Shown: piece by piece, positions 23,002 through 31,433 of the stretch
Layout: every line of letters starts with the position of its first letter
Numbering within the stretch: position 1 is the stretch's first letter
NCBI RefSeq assembly: GCF_000296215.2
Contig: NZ_CP013949.1
Location: 7,433,501 to 7,497,500 of the forward strand
From: Bradyrhizobium sp. CCGE-LA001
Lineage (GTDB): Bacteria; Pseudomonadota; Alphaproteobacteria; Rhizobiales; Xanthobacteraceae
Direction of reading: 5' to 3'
DNA length: 64,000 nt
The notes under the pieces: model-generated
Seen by the model: the letters and a program-made list of their open reading frames with translations, nothing else
The model's database searches: none
Told to the model about the DNA's origin: nothing
Program-made: the position numbers and the translations under genes

Positions 23002-23562
23002 ATGGCTGAAAGTCATGGCGGCGCCAAGGCTACCGGCGCTCACACCGAGGCCGATGGCGGTCACCACGGCGGTGGCTTTCCGCCGTTCGAGAGCAGCACC
23101 TTTGCTTCGCAGCTGGTGTCGCTCGCGATCGCCTTCGTCGCGCTGTATCTGATCGTCTCCCGGTTCGCGCTGCCGCGTGTCGGCGGTGCAATCGAGGCGC
23201 GTCAGAACAAGATCGAGGGTGACCTCGCCGAAGCGCAGAAGCTGAAGGATCAATCCGAGGCGGCGCTGAAAGCCTATGAAGGCGAGCTCGCGTCGGCGCG
23301 CGCGCGTGCGCAGGCGATCGGCAACGAGTCCCGCGAGAAGGCGAACGCGCAGGCGGAAGCCGAACGCAAGGCGCTGGAAGAGCAACTCGCCGCCAAGCTC
23401 GCTGAGGCCGAGAAGACCATCGCCTCGACCCGCACGACGGCCATGAGCAACGTGCGCGGCATCGCGGCCGATGCGGCCGGCACCATCGTTCAGCAGCTCA
23501 CGGGCGTCGTTCCGGATGCAGCCTCGATCAATGCCGCCGTTGACGCGTCCTTGAAGGGTTAG
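23002..23562 (+). CDS. ATP synthase Fo subunit b'
   Basis: The protein has 186 residues: a His/Gly-rich N-terminal extension (HTEADGGHHGGG), one membrane helix (LVSLAIAFVALYLIVSRFALP) and a long coiled coil rich in Ala, Glu and Lys. Together with subunit b it forms the heterodimeric peripheral stalk found in photosynthetic bacteria and many alphaproteobacteria. The divergent b' copy sits 5' of b, as it does here. Gene names vary (atpG, atpF2 or atpX), so none is given. Confidence 0.94.
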   Translation: MAESHGGAKATGAHTEADGGHHGGGFPPFESSTFASQLVSLAIAFVALYLIVSRFALPRVGGAIEARQNKIEGDLAEAQKLKDQSEAALKAYEGELASARARAQAIGNESREKANAQAEAERKALEEQLAAKLAEAEKTIASTRTTAMSNVRGIAADAAGTIVQQLTGVVPDAASINAAVDASLKG

Positions 23563-23567
23563 TCGAG

Positions 23568-24053
23568 ATGTTCTTCACACCTGAGTTTTGGGTCGCCGTC
23601 GCCTTCGTGATCCTGATGGTGATCTTCGGCTATGTCGGCGTGTTCAAGACGGCGATGTCGGCACTCGATCATCGTGCCGCTCGCATCAAGGCCGAGCTGG
23701 ACGAGGCGGCGCGCCTCAAGCAGGAGGCAGCCAAGGTGCTGGCCGACTACAAGGTGCGTACCGCCAGCGCCGAGCGCGAGGCCGCCGACATCATCGCCAA
23801 CGCCAACGCCGAAGCGGAGCGCATTGCAGCAGAGGCCAGGGCGAAAATGGAAGACTTCGTCGCCCGCCGGACCAAGACGGCGGAGAGCAAGATCGCGCTC
23901 GCCGAGGCCCAGGCGCTGGCTGATGTCCGTGCCGCCGCTGCGGAGGCTGCCGTCCAGGCCGCCTCGACGATCCTGTCGCAGTCGGTCAAGGGCCAGGTCG
24001 CCGACGACCTGCTCGCCAAAGGCATCAACGAAGTCAGGCAGAAGCTGAACTGA
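23568..24053 (+). CDS. atpF: ATP synthase Fo subunit b
   Basis: The protein has 161 residues, starting with a membrane helix (FWVAVAFVILMVIFGYVGVFK) and continuing in a long coiled coil (ARIKAELDEAARLKQEAAKVLADYKVRTASAEREAADIIANA) that contacts subunit delta. It is 5 bases downstream of b' and ends the operon before a strong terminator. The F1 genes are not in the window, in line with the split Fo/F1 organisation of alphaproteobacteria. Confidence 0.97.
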   Translation: MFFTPEFWVAVAFVILMVIFGYVGVFKTAMSALDHRAARIKAELDEAARLKQEAAKVLADYKVRTASAEREAADIIANANAEAERIAAEARAKMEDFVARRTKTAESKIALAEAQALADVRAAAAEAAVQAASTILSQSVKGQVADDLLAKGINEVRQKLN

Positions 24054-24079
24054 GGGTTCCGCCTTCATCAATCAAAAAA

Positions 24080-24106
24080 GCCGGCGCGATGAGCGCCGGC
24101 TTTTTT
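24080..24106. terminator. terminator of the atp operon
   Basis: A perfect 8-base stem GCCGGCGC / GCGCCGGC with loop GATGA is preceded by AAAAAA and followed by TTTTTTG, so it can terminate in both directions. It lies 27 bases after the atpF stop. Confidence 0.92.
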
Positions 24107-24124
24107 GTTGGCTGAGCGAAAGCC

Positions 24125-24245
24125 CCTCGTGTCCCGGACGCGGTGCGGTATGAAATGACGCGCCGCAGAGCCGGGACCCACGCATCCGCGGCTCCTGTGC
24201 TCTGCGTCGCACCGCTGCGCGCTGCGCCGCGTCCGGGGCACGAGG
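24125..24245. repeat. interspersed palindromic repeat, family B
   Basis: The ends CCTCGTGTCCCGGACGCGG (24125-24143) and CCGCGTCCGGGGCACGAGG (24227-24245) are 19-base inverted repeats with one mismatch. The interior contains more short inverted segments (CAGAGCCGGGACCCA; GCGCTGCGCCGCG). It can fold as a long hairpin and lies directly before a convergent gene end. It is unrelated to family A. Confidence 0.75.
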
Positions 24246-24252
24246 CTGTGCG

Positions 24253-24903
24253 TTACTTCTTCTTCCGCCCCTTCGGTTCGGGCGAGAGGGCCTGCGGGTC
24301 GAAGCCGACATAGAAGATGTAGCTATCGGCGACCGCGGGGGCGGGCTCCGGATAGGTCATATCCTCAATCACGAACGTGAAGGGCACGCTGCCGCCCTCG
24401 GACATCTCGACCGTGGTCCGATAAGCTTTCGAGGCAATCACCTTCTCGCCGACGCCGCCCTGCACCACGGCGATGCGCAAGGGCACCTCGACGGTCGCAG
24501 GCGCGCCGGCGGGGCCGGCAATCACGCGGCCCTGGATGCCGATCCGGGCCGTGATGCCCGCGCTGCTGCGCGAACATTCTCGCGCCATCTTGGTGATCGA
24601 GGCCTGGAAGCGAATCTCATTGCCGACGGCGGGCTTGCCGGAGGCGCCGACGGCGTAGGTCGAGGCGCCGGCACGCACGGTGACCTGCGGGCAATCGACC
24701 TCGTCTTCGGGCGGCTGGCCGGGCGCGGGCGGCGGCTTCGGCGGGCTCGGCTCGTCGGACTTGCCGCCAAACAGGCTCTTGAAGCGGTCGGTCAGTGACT
24801 GAGCCGCCACCGGCGAGACAGAGGCGAGCCCAATCGACAATGCCAGCGCGATCGCCGTCCCCCGCCGCAACGTATTCCGCGATGACCGAAGCTCCTGCAC
24901 CAT
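24253..24903 (-). CDS. secreted proline-rich protein of unknown function
   Basis: The protein has 216 residues from the ATG at 24903. A signal peptide (RRGTAIALALSIGLASVSPVAAQS) is followed by a Pro/Asp-rich linker (SDEPSPPKPPPAPGQPPEDE). The C-terminal domain of about 150 residues has alternating strands (QVTVRAGASTYAVG, EIRFQASITKMARECS, ITARIGIQGRVIAGPAG, VPLRIAVVQGG) with two cysteines. This looks like a small beta-sandwich. The end GRKKK is basic. It is probably a periplasmic lipoprotein-like or envelope protein; there is no Cys at the signal cleavage site. Function unknown. Confidence 0.8.
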   Translation of the reverse strand: MVQELRSSRNTLRRGTAIALALSIGLASVSPVAAQSLTDRFKSLFGGKSDEPSPPKPPPAPGQPPEDEVDCPQVTVRAGASTYAVGASGKPAVGNEIRFQASITKMARECSRSSAGITARIGIQGRVIAGPAGAPATVEVPLRIAVVQGGVGEKVIASKAYRTTVEMSEGGSVPFTFVIEDMTYPEPAPAVADSYIFYVGFDPQALSPEPKGRKKK

Positions 24904-25025
24904 CGACGCCCGTACTCCATGACATTGTCCGGCCCGATCGCCAGCCGGGGCATGCGGGTTATATCGCCAAAATCGGCGAACCCAAGGCAGCAAAAAGGGG
25001 GACTTGGCCGCACCAATCGGGCGGC

Positions 25026-25613
25026 TCAGCCGCGGAAGTCCTCATGCAGCAGGCCGAACAGGAGGTGGTCCTGCCAGATCCCGTTGATGCACAGATAGCG
25101 GCGCGCCAGCCCTTCGCGGGAGAAGCCACACTTCTCCAGCACCCGGATCGACGGCGCATTGGTGGGAATACAGGCGGCCTCGACGCGATGCAGGTTGAGC
25201 TCGCCGAACAGCGTCGGCAGCAGCACCCGCAGCGCAGCCGTCATGTAGCCGCGATGGGCGTGAGGCTGCCCGACCCAGTAGCCGATCGTGCCGGCCTGCA
25301 CGATGCCACGGCGGACATTGGCCAGCGTGATGCCGCCGATCATGGCACCGTCGAGCTCGCGAAAGATCAGAAACGGATAGGAACGGTCCGCGGCAATGTC
25401 CTCGGAATAGCGGCGCAGGCGGCGGCGGAAGCCGGACCGGGTGAGATCGTCCGACGGCCAGATCGGCTCCCAGGGGGTGAGGTAATCGCGGCTGCTTTCG
25501 CGCAAATGGGCCCATTGCAGGAAGTCCGACATCTGCGGGGCGCGCAGCAGCAGCCCGTTGCCGCGCGGCGCGAGGGCGGCGGGTCCACTGGAAGGCAGGC
25601 GAAAGAGAGCCAT
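25026..25613 (-). CDS. GNAT N-acetyltransferase, RimJ-like
   Basis: The protein has 195 residues. It has the RimJ/RimL layout: LLLRAPQMSDFLQWAHLRESSRDYLTPWEP near the N-terminus, GGITLANVRRG, the acetyl-CoA loop area QPHAHRGYMTAALRVLL and the C-terminal LHRVEAACIPTNAPSIRVLEKCGFSREG. RimJ acetylates the N-terminus of ribosomal protein S5; whether this member acts on a ribosomal protein or another amine is not known. It is the third gene of the thrC - peptidase - GNAT run, with 36 bases between it and the peptidase. Confidence 0.9.
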   Translation of the reverse strand: MALFRLPSSGPAALAPRGNGLLLRAPQMSDFLQWAHLRESSRDYLTPWEPIWPSDDLTRSGFRRRLRRYSEDIAADRSYPFLIFRELDGAMIGGITLANVRRGIVQAGTIGYWVGQPHAHRGYMTAALRVLLPTLFGELNLHRVEAACIPTNAPSIRVLEKCGFSREGLARRYLCINGIWQDHLLFGLLHEDFRG

Positions 25614-25649
25614 GGTGATGCTTCCCGGCGCGGGCGCCCTTGGCGACTC

Positions 25650-26939
25650 CTAATGCAGTCGCGCCTTGGCGCGCGCCCGGGTCAATCCTTCCGCAAAAGA
25701 CACCGCCGTGTCCAGACCCCTGCCGCTGCCCAATGCGACAACCGCAGGGCGGCTGCGCGAAAGCAGCGCACGTGCCGCATCCCGGGTCGATTCGACGCTG
25801 ACGGCTTCGATCCGGGCCACCAGCTCCTGCACCGTCTGCGGTCGGCCATAGGCGAGCACATGGCGGGCGAGCTGCTCGGCACGGGACGAGCAGCTCTCCA
25901 GCGCCATCAAGAGGCCGGCCTTCATCTGCGCCTTGGCCCGCGCGATCTCGGCCTCGGTCAGCGTCTCCACCGAATCATTCATGACGTCGACCACGACCTC
26001 CATCATCTCCGGCGCGTCGGCGGGATCGGTGCCGGTGTAGAGGCCGAAGAAGCCGGTGTCGGTGTAGGGCGCGTGGAAGGTGTAGATGGAGTAGCAGAGG
26101 CCGCGCTTCTCGCGCACCTCCTGGAACAGCCGCGACGACATCCCGCCGCCGAGGATGTTGGTGAAGACCTGCAGCGAGAACAGGGAGGGGTCGGTCTGCG
26201 GCACCCCTTCGAGCGCCAGCGTCAGATGCGCCTGCTCGAGCTCGCGGTGAACCACCTTGGCGCCGCCCTTGCCGAACTGGGCCGATTGCGGCTTGGGTCC
26301 CGGCGTCGCCTCGAAGCTCGCAAAACGCTTCTCGACCTCGGCAACCACCTGGCTGTGGTCGACCGCGCCCGCGGCGGCCACCACCATGTCGGGCCCGCGA
26401 TAATGGGTCGACAGATAGCCGCGCAGCATGTCGCGGTTGAAGCCGCGCAGCGTCTTGGCCGTACCCAGCAGCGAGCGGCCCATCGGCTGGTCGGGATAGC
26501 AGAGCTCGTTGAGATGCTCGAACACGACGTCGTCGGGCGTGTCCTGCGCTGCCCCGATCTCCTGCACGATGACGTTCTTCTCGCGCTCCAGCTCGTCCGG
26601 CTCGAAGGCAGGATTGGCGAGAATGTCGGCGAGCACGTCGAGCGCGAGCGGCACGTCGGCCTTCAGCACCCGAGCGTAATAGGACGTGGTCTCGGTCGAG
26701 GTGCCGGCATTGAGGTCGCCGCCCACCGCCTCGATCTCCTCCACGATCTCGCGCGAGGAGCGCGTGGTCGTTCCCTTGAATGCCATGTGTTCGAGCAGAT
26801 GCGAGATGCCGTGCTCGTTCGGCTTCTCGTCACGCCCCCCGACGCCGGCCCACACCCCGAGCGCTGCGGTCTCGAGATGCGGCATCTTGTCGGTGACGAC
26901 GGTCAGGCCGGAGGCAAGCTTGGAAATCTCGACGCTCAT
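25650..26939 (-). CDS. M16-family zinc metallopeptidase
   Basis: The protein has 429 residues, the size of the mitochondrial-processing-peptidase beta-like class. The inverted zinc motif HLLEH is at residues 47-51 (HGISHLLEHMAFKGT), with the distal Glu in EREKNVIVQEIG. A glycine-rich LGGGMSSRLFQEVREKRGLCYS follows in the second half. There is no signal peptide, so it is cytosolic. Bacterial relatives of MPP degrade small peptides; the physiological substrate is unknown. Its ATG overlaps the thrC stop codon (ATGA), a conserved alphaproteobacterial arrangement that implies translational coupling. Confidence 0.94.
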   Translation of the reverse strand: MSVEISKLASGLTVVTDKMPHLETAALGVWAGVGGRDEKPNEHGISHLLEHMAFKGTTTRSSREIVEEIEAVGGDLNAGTSTETTSYYARVLKADVPLALDVLADILANPAFEPDELEREKNVIVQEIGAAQDTPDDVVFEHLNELCYPDQPMGRSLLGTAKTLRGFNRDMLRGYLSTHYRGPDMVVAAAGAVDHSQVVAEVEKRFASFEATPGPKPQSAQFGKGGAKVVHRELEQAHLTLALEGVPQTDPSLFSLQVFTNILGGGMSSRLFQEVREKRGLCYSIYTFHAPYTDTGFFGLYTGTDPADAPEMMEVVVDVMNDSVETLTEAEIARAKAQMKAGLLMALESCSSRAEQLARHVLAYGRPQTVQELVARIEAVSVESTRDAARALLSRSRPAVVALGSGRGLDTAVSFAEGLTRARAKARLH

Positions 26940-28354
26940 CCGGCAACTCCCTGTTTTGCGGCGCGGCTGACCGACAGCACGAACCGCTCGACCTCAGCCT
27001 GATCGTTCTTCACCACCTTCATGTGCTCGGATTTGGTCATCAATCCGTCAAGCCAGGCGGGTAGTTGCGGCCGCTGGCCGCAGGCCGCCTCGACTGCGTC
27101 GGGGAATTTGGCCGGATGGGCCGTGGAGAGCACGATGTTCGGCACCGCCGTGTCGGTGGTGTCGCGGTCGGCGACCGCGAGCGCAACCGCTGTATGGGGA
27201 TCCACCAGCTCGCCTGCCTCGCGCCAGGCGGCGCGGATCGCCGCCGCGGTTTCGGTCTCGTCGGCGCGCCCTGCGTCGAACTCCTCCCGGATCGCCGCCA
27301 ACGTCGCATCGGGCAGCACGAAGCGACCGGACTGCTTCAGCTGTTCCATCAGGCGGCGCACGCCCGCCGCATCGCGTCGGCCGGCTTCGAACAGCAGCCG
27401 CTCGAAATTCGAGGAGATCTGGATGTCCATCGACGGGGACGCCGTGGCGTGCACCTCGCGCACCTCGTAGATGCCGGTCTTGAGCGTGCGGGCCAGGATG
27501 TCGTTGACGTTGGCGGCGATGCGCAGGGTCCGCACCGGCAGCCCCATGCGCTTGGCGACATAGCCGGCAAAGATGTCACCGAAATTGCCGGTCGGCACGA
27601 CGAAATCCACCGCGCGGGCCGGGGCGCCGACGGCAACGGCCGAGGTGAAATAGTAGACGACCTGGGCGACGATGCGCGCCCAGTTGATCGAGTTGACGCC
27701 GGAGAGCGAGGTCGCATCGCGAAAGCGATGATTGTTGAACATCCCCTTCACCAGCGCCTGGCAATCGTCGAAATTGCCTTCGATGGCGAGCGCGTGCACG
27801 TTGCCTGCCCCCGTCGTGGTCATCATCCGCCGCTGCACCTCGGAGATGCGGCCGTGCGGGAATAGCACGATCAGATCGACATTCTCGAGGCCCGCGAAGG
27901 CATCGACTGCGGCACCGCCCGTGTCGCCGGACGTTGCGACCACGATGGTGGTGCGTTGGCCGCGCTTGGCGAGCACGTGATCCATCAGCCGCGAGATCAG
28001 CTGCATCGCCACGTCCTTGAAGGCCAGCGTCGGCCCGTGGAACAACTCGAGCACGAACTGGTGTGGCGACATCTGCCGTAGCGGCACCACGGCCGGATGG
28101 CGGAAGGTGGCATAGGCCTCGTTGGCCATGCGGCCGAGCTCGGCGTCCGAAATCTCTCCGCCGGCAAAGGGGCGAATCACGTCGACCGCGACCTCCCAAT
28201 AGGGACGGCCGAAGAAGCCGGCGATCGTCTCGGCCGAAAGCTGCGGCCAGGTGGCCGGCACATACAGGCCACCGTCACGGGCGAGCCCGGTCAGCATCAC
28301 GTCGCAGAAGCCGAGTTCGGGGGCTTCGCCCCGGGTCGAGATATAACGAGTCAA
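26936..28354 (-). CDS. thrC: threonine synthase
   Basis: The enzyme has 472 residues and converts O-phosphohomoserine to threonine, with PLP bound by Lys113 (HGPTLAFKDVAMQ). ATSGDTGGAA and FVVPTGNFGDIFAGY are family motifs. The start needs a choice: the TTG at 28354, giving MTRYISTRGEAPELGF, is preceded by GGAGG at 5 bases and gives the usual length. A second TTG at 28366 has no such site, and no ATG is available. TTG initiation suggests modest expression. The downstream peptidase overlaps the stop. Confidence 0.96.
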   Translation of the reverse strand: MTRYISTRGEAPELGFCDVMLTGLARDGGLYVPATWPQLSAETIAGFFGRPYWEVAVDVIRPFAGGEISDAELGRMANEAYATFRHPAVVPLRQMSPHQFVLELFHGPTLAFKDVAMQLISRLMDHVLAKRGQRTTIVVATSGDTGGAAVDAFAGLENVDLIVLFPHGRISEVQRRMMTTTGAGNVHALAIEGNFDDCQALVKGMFNNHRFRDATSLSGVNSINWARIVAQVVYYFTSAVAVGAPARAVDFVVPTGNFGDIFAGYVAKRMGLPVRTLRIAANVNDILARTLKTGIYEVREVHATASPSMDIQISSNFERLLFEAGRRDAAGVRRLMEQLKQSGRFVLPDATLAAIREEFDAGRADETETAAAIRAAWREAGELVDPHTAVALAVADRDTTDTAVPNIVLSTAHPAKFPDAVEAACGQRPQLPAWLDGLMTKSEHMKVVKNDQAEVERFVLSVSRAAKQGVAG

Positions 28355-28500
28355 ACTGCCCTCCAAAGGCCGCCCGAGCCAGACTCGCCCGCTAAGCCTT
28401 TGATCTTACGAAATTACTTGTTACCAGCCAGAGGCCTTCGGCCACCATAAAGCGTTTTGCGGCATCGGGAAACCGCTTCCCCATCGCTACTTGGCGCGAT

Positions 28501-28760
28501 GAAAAAGGGCTGCGGCGTCGCCGCAGCCCTTCTCTTGGAAGGTCTGTCGTTGTGTGCAGACCGGTTTGCCTCGTTCGGGGTTTCGCCCCCGTTGAAACTG
28601 TTCGTCCGAGCTTTCGACTGCCGTCGTTGGGTCGTCAAGAGCCAAAACGTCAGGCAGCGCAAGATGTTCCAGTTTTTCCCGGCGAAGCCGGCTCCGTCGC
28701 CTGCGGGCTTAGGCATAGCACGCCTCAAATTACCGCTTCTTCCTGAAGCACGAGCTCCAT
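28501..28760 (-). ncRNA. candidate structured RNA ending at a terminator
   Basis: Read on the minus strand, about 250 bases end in a perfect terminator. Inside are hairpins GCCGGC-TTC-GCCGG and GGGG-CGAAA-CCCC and runs such as GGTCTG...CAGACC. An open frame of 134 residues crosses the region but runs through the terminator to 28414 and has poor composition, so I do not call it a protein. I looked for tmRNA (a tag starting ANDN, a CCA end), RNase P and SRP RNA features and did not find them. It could be a small RNA or the leader of thrC. Boundaries are approximate. Confidence 0.35.
28505..28531 (-). terminator. strong terminator on the minus strand
   Basis: AAGGGCTGCGGCG and CGCCGCAGCCCTT form a perfect inverted repeat with one central base (in practice, loop CGTCG). 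On the minus strand it is followed by TTTTTC, on the plus strand by CTCTTGG. It lies about 150 bases upstream of thrC and therefore ends a separate transcript, or attenuates thrC. Confidence 0.75.
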
Positions 28761-28898
28761 GAGGAACGAAGGCCGTGGCTACCCATTGGGTCGGCGGATG
28801 GTGCCCGCCATCGTCCATGCATTGCCCGGCCGATGGTGACGCCGTCCGTCGACCGAGGCGCTGCCTCCCGAGCAGCCGGCTCGCTCGTCGGCGGCAGG

Positions 28899-29543
28899 TC
28901 AGTTCATCCCGATTTCCACGGCGATCCGGATCAGGTCGGAATGGTTCTTGGCCCCTAATTTCTGCTTGAGCAGCGACGTGGTGTTCGCGACGGTCTTGTA
29001 GGAGATGCCGAGCGCTTCCGCGACCTCGACGATCTTGTCGCCGCGTCCGAGCAGGCGGAGAATCTCAAGTTCCCGCGGCGTCATCTGCGAGGCTGGATTG
29101 GCCTTGATTGCCGCGCCGGAAAACGTCACGGCTTCCGCAAGCTGCGGTGAGATGAAATTGTCGCCCGCGACCACCTTGCGCACAGCCTTCAGCAGGATCC
29201 TGGGGTCGTCTCCCTTGGAAACATAGCCCTGGGCTCCAAGCTCTACCGCCCGCACCACGAAGGCCGGATCGTCGTTCATGCTGAACATGATGATCTTGGC
29301 GTCCGGATCGTCCTTGCGGATGCGCCGCATCAGCTCGAATCCGGAGACATCGGGCAGGCTGATGTCGATCACGGTAACGTCAGGCCGCTTGCTGACATAG
29401 GCACGATGCCCGGATTTGGCGTCGGTCGCCTCGTCGATACGGATCGAGTGGTCGGACGCGAACAGGGTGCGGCAACCGGACAGCACCACCGGATGGTCGT
29501 CGACGATCAGGACCCGGGTCGCGGGTTTGGCGGTATCTTGCAT
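28899..29543 (-). CDS. NarL-family response regulator
   Basis: The protein has 214 residues from the ATG at 29543 (GAGAG upstream); an in-frame ATG at 29570 is also possible. The receiver domain has acidic pocket VDD (14-16), phospho-acceptor Asp60 (VTVIDISLPD), the switch residue region MFSMND and Lys in YVSKGDD. The output is a GerE HTH (MTPRELEILRLLGRGDKIVEVAEALGISYKTVANTTSLLKQKL). It is divergent from the NarX-type kinase with 65 bases between starts, so the pair very likely forms one two-component system. Confidence 0.93.
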   Translation of the reverse strand: MQDTAKPATRVLIVDDHPVVLSGCRTLFASDHSIRIDEATDAKSGHRAYVSKRPDVTVIDISLPDVSGFELMRRIRKDDPDAKIIMFSMNDDPAFVVRAVELGAQGYVSKGDDPRILLKAVRKVVAGDNFISPQLAEAVTFSGAAIKANPASQMTPRELEILRLLGRGDKIVEVAEALGISYKTVANTTSLLKQKLGAKNHSDLIRIAVEIGMN

Positions 29544-29608
29544 CGCGCGCTCTCGTGTTTTTCGACTCATAGACCGGCGGGAACAAATGGAAAGAGAAAA
29601 TTCCCCTG

Positions 29609-30967
29609 ATGCGCGTTAGAATTGACCTAATGTGGCGGCGACTTTCATTCAGGACGCAACTGTTTCTTCCGCTCGGCGCGGGCCTTCTCTCGGCCCTGAT
29701 CCTGGGCGGCATATTGCTGCAAACATTTGCAACAAAACAGCTGGCTGACGAGCATGAGCCGGCTCGACGTTCGATCCAGACCATCGCCGCCGCGCTCAAC
29801 AACACTCTGCGCGCATCGGACGATCCACAAAAGATCCTCGATGCATTCGTTCAGTCCTTGGACGCCTCCACGGATATCCAATTCCGCCGCATGGAGGGAG
29901 GTCCTCCGCCCGCTCCGAAGGATTTGCGCAGCCTGAAGTCGGTTCCGCAATGGTTCGTCAACCTCATCACCATCCCCGAGATGGAAGCGGCGTTTCCGGT
30001 CGTCATTGACGGTAAACATGTCGGCGATATCGTGTTCTTCCCGGACATGTCGGCCGACCTGTTCGAGAAGTGGATGGGCTTCCTTGCGCTGACGAGCCTG
30101 GTCGCTGCCCTGATGGTGCTCACCGGCACAGTTGCCTATGCCTTCGCTGGTTCGGCCCTCCGGCCCCTGCAACATCTAGGCGAAGGTCTGACGCGGATGC
30201 GGCGCGGCGACTACGCGAAGCCGATCCCGGTCGGAGGACCTCCGGAGATCCGGAAAAGCTGCGAGGAAGCCAATGCGCTGGCAGCGACACTGGGGCAACT
30301 CAGTCAGGACAATCGCGACCTGATGCACCGCCTGGTATCGCTCCAGGACGACGAGCGGCGCGATCTCGCCCGCGAGCTGCACGACGAGCTTGGGCCTCTT
30401 CTGTTCAGCATCCGCGCCGGCACGATCGCGCTCATCGAGGCCGCACGGCCTGCGGGAAATCTCGGCAAGTCTGCGCAGGATGTGCTGCAATCGGTCGAAG
30501 CGCTTCAGCACACCAACCGCCGTATCCTCGACCGGCTGCGGCCGCTCTATATCGAGGACCTCGGTCTTGAGACCAGCGTGCAGACGCTGCTCCGGAATTT
30601 TCACAAGCAGGCACCGCATATCGGCCTGACGGACACGATCGATCCCGGTCTCAACGCGATCGGCGGACCGCTGGCCCAGACCGTCTATCGCGTGATCCAG
30701 GAGGCGCTGACCAACGTGCTGCGCCATGCCGAGGCCAACAATGTCCAGGTGCAGGCCGTGGTCGTCGAGGACACGCTCGTCATCGAGATCTCCGACGACG
30801 GCGGCGGCTTTCCCCCCGACAACGTCTTCGGCCGTGGCCTGACCGGTATGCATGAGCGCGTGCGCGCGCTCAGCGGATCACTGTCACTGCTGCGTGCGCA
30901 CGAACGAACCTATGTGCGATGTCGTTTGCCGATGCAGGCGACACGGGACGCAGCGTCATCGGGCTAG
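29609..30967 (+). CDS. NarX/UhpB-type sensor histidine kinase
   Basis: The protein has 452 residues. TM1 is near 16-38 (TQLFLPLGAGLLSALILGGILL), then a periplasmic sensor of about 115 residues without cysteines, TM2 near 152-175 (WMGFLALTSLVAALMVLTGTVAYAF) and a HAMP. The HisKA_3 domain has phospho-acceptor His258 (DDERRDLARELHDELGP). The HATPase has QEALTNVLRHAEANN, DDGGGF and GRGLTGMHERV. An ATG at 29630 is an alternative start; neither has a strong ribosome binding site. It probably phosphorylates the divergent NarL-type regulator. The signal is unknown. Its stop codon overlaps the convergent NTF2-like gene. Confidence 0.93.
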   Translation: MRVRIDLMWRRLSFRTQLFLPLGAGLLSALILGGILLQTFATKQLADEHEPARRSIQTIAAALNNTLRASDDPQKILDAFVQSLDASTDIQFRRMEGGPPPAPKDLRSLKSVPQWFVNLITIPEMEAAFPVVIDGKHVGDIVFFPDMSADLFEKWMGFLALTSLVAALMVLTGTVAYAFAGSALRPLQHLGEGLTRMRRGDYAKPIPVGGPPEIRKSCEEANALAATLGQLSQDNRDLMHRLVSLQDDERRDLARELHDELGPLLFSIRAGTIALIEAARPAGNLGKSAQDVLQSVEALQHTNRRILDRLRPLYIEDLGLETSVQTLLRNFHKQAPHIGLTDTIDPGLNAIGGPLAQTVYRVIQEALTNVLRHAEANNVQVQAVVVEDTLVIEISDDGGGFPPDNVFGRGLTGMHERVRALSGSLSLLRAHERTYVRCRLPMQATRDAASSG

Positions 30968-31329
30968 CATGCGCAACCGTCATGCGCATCTTGCAGCGCC
31001 GGCTCGCATATCGTGCTGCGAATCTTGCCCTCCGAGCTGAAGCGAAACGACGCGCGGATGCGCAGAGCTCCGGCGACGGAATATTCGAGATCGACGCCGT
31101 GGAGCACGGGATGGATCTCCTCCAGCCCGAAACCCGCCGACGAGAAGGTGCTGAGCCGCGGCTGCCAATAGGCTTCGAGCTCGCTGCGGCCGTGATAGCG
31201 GTGCCTGCCGTTGCAGGTGCATTCGAGCTCGGCGTTGTCGGCATAGAGGTCGAGCAGCATCGCGAGGTCGCCCTGGCGGCAGGCATCCACCCAATCGACG
31301 ACAAGTCCCATCTGATCAAAATCGCTCAC
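30964..31329 (-). CDS. NTF2/SnoaL-like protein
   Basis: The protein has 121 residues from a GTG at 31329, chosen for AGAGGA about 6 bases upstream; an ATG six codons later is an alternative. WVDACRQGDLAMLLDLYADNAELECTCNGRHRYHGRSELEAYWQPRL is the standard opening of NTF2-like polyketide-cyclase/SnoaL folds. EIHPVLHGVDLEYSVAGALRIRASFRFSSEGKI forms the sheet. The fold covers cyclases, isomerases and ligand-binding proteins, so function cannot be read from it. The last residues HDGCAC carry two cysteines, unusual in the family. It converges with the kinase, sharing stop-codon bases. Confidence 0.82.
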   Translation of the reverse strand: MSDFDQMGLVVDWVDACRQGDLAMLLDLYADNAELECTCNGRHRYHGRSELEAYWQPRLSTFSSAGFGLEEIHPVLHGVDLEYSVAGALRIRASFRFSSEGKIRSTICEPALQDAHDGCAC

Positions 31330-31433
31330 GCCGCAATCCTCTGCCGCGGACCATCCATCGCGGCTTAGGACCACACTCGTGAATGTGGGCTGAACGGTAA
31401 AGCCCGGGCGATACCGGGTTCCCCTCGGGATAT

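Larger units (their letters stand above)
28355..28898. other. 544-base region upstream of thrC
   Basis: The region contains the thrC leader (28355-28500), a strong minus-strand terminator (28505-28531) and, before it, a highly self-complementary stretch with no convincing ORF; these are listed separately. From 28770 to 28898 nothing is recognised. Confidence 0.5.

Noticed and set aside
23002..24053. Two b-type subunits as a duplication error
   Set aside because: Divergent b' and b subunits are the normal state of the Fo peripheral stalk in alphaproteobacteria.
28501..28760. A tmRNA, RNase P RNA or SRP RNA gene
   Set aside because: I looked for a tag reading frame starting Ala-Asn-Asp-Asn, an acceptor end with CCA, and the conserved cores of the other RNAs, and none is present on either strand.
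28414..28818. A 134-residue minus-strand open frame upstream of thrC
   Set aside because: It runs through a perfect terminator with a T tract at 28505-28531 and has an Arg/Gln-rich composition with no domain. It is more likely non-coding or a structured RNA.
30919..31368. A plus-strand ORF overlapping the end of the NarX-type kinase
   Set aside because: It is the antisense shadow of the NTF2-like gene, which has a clear family pattern and a good ribosome binding site on the minus strand.
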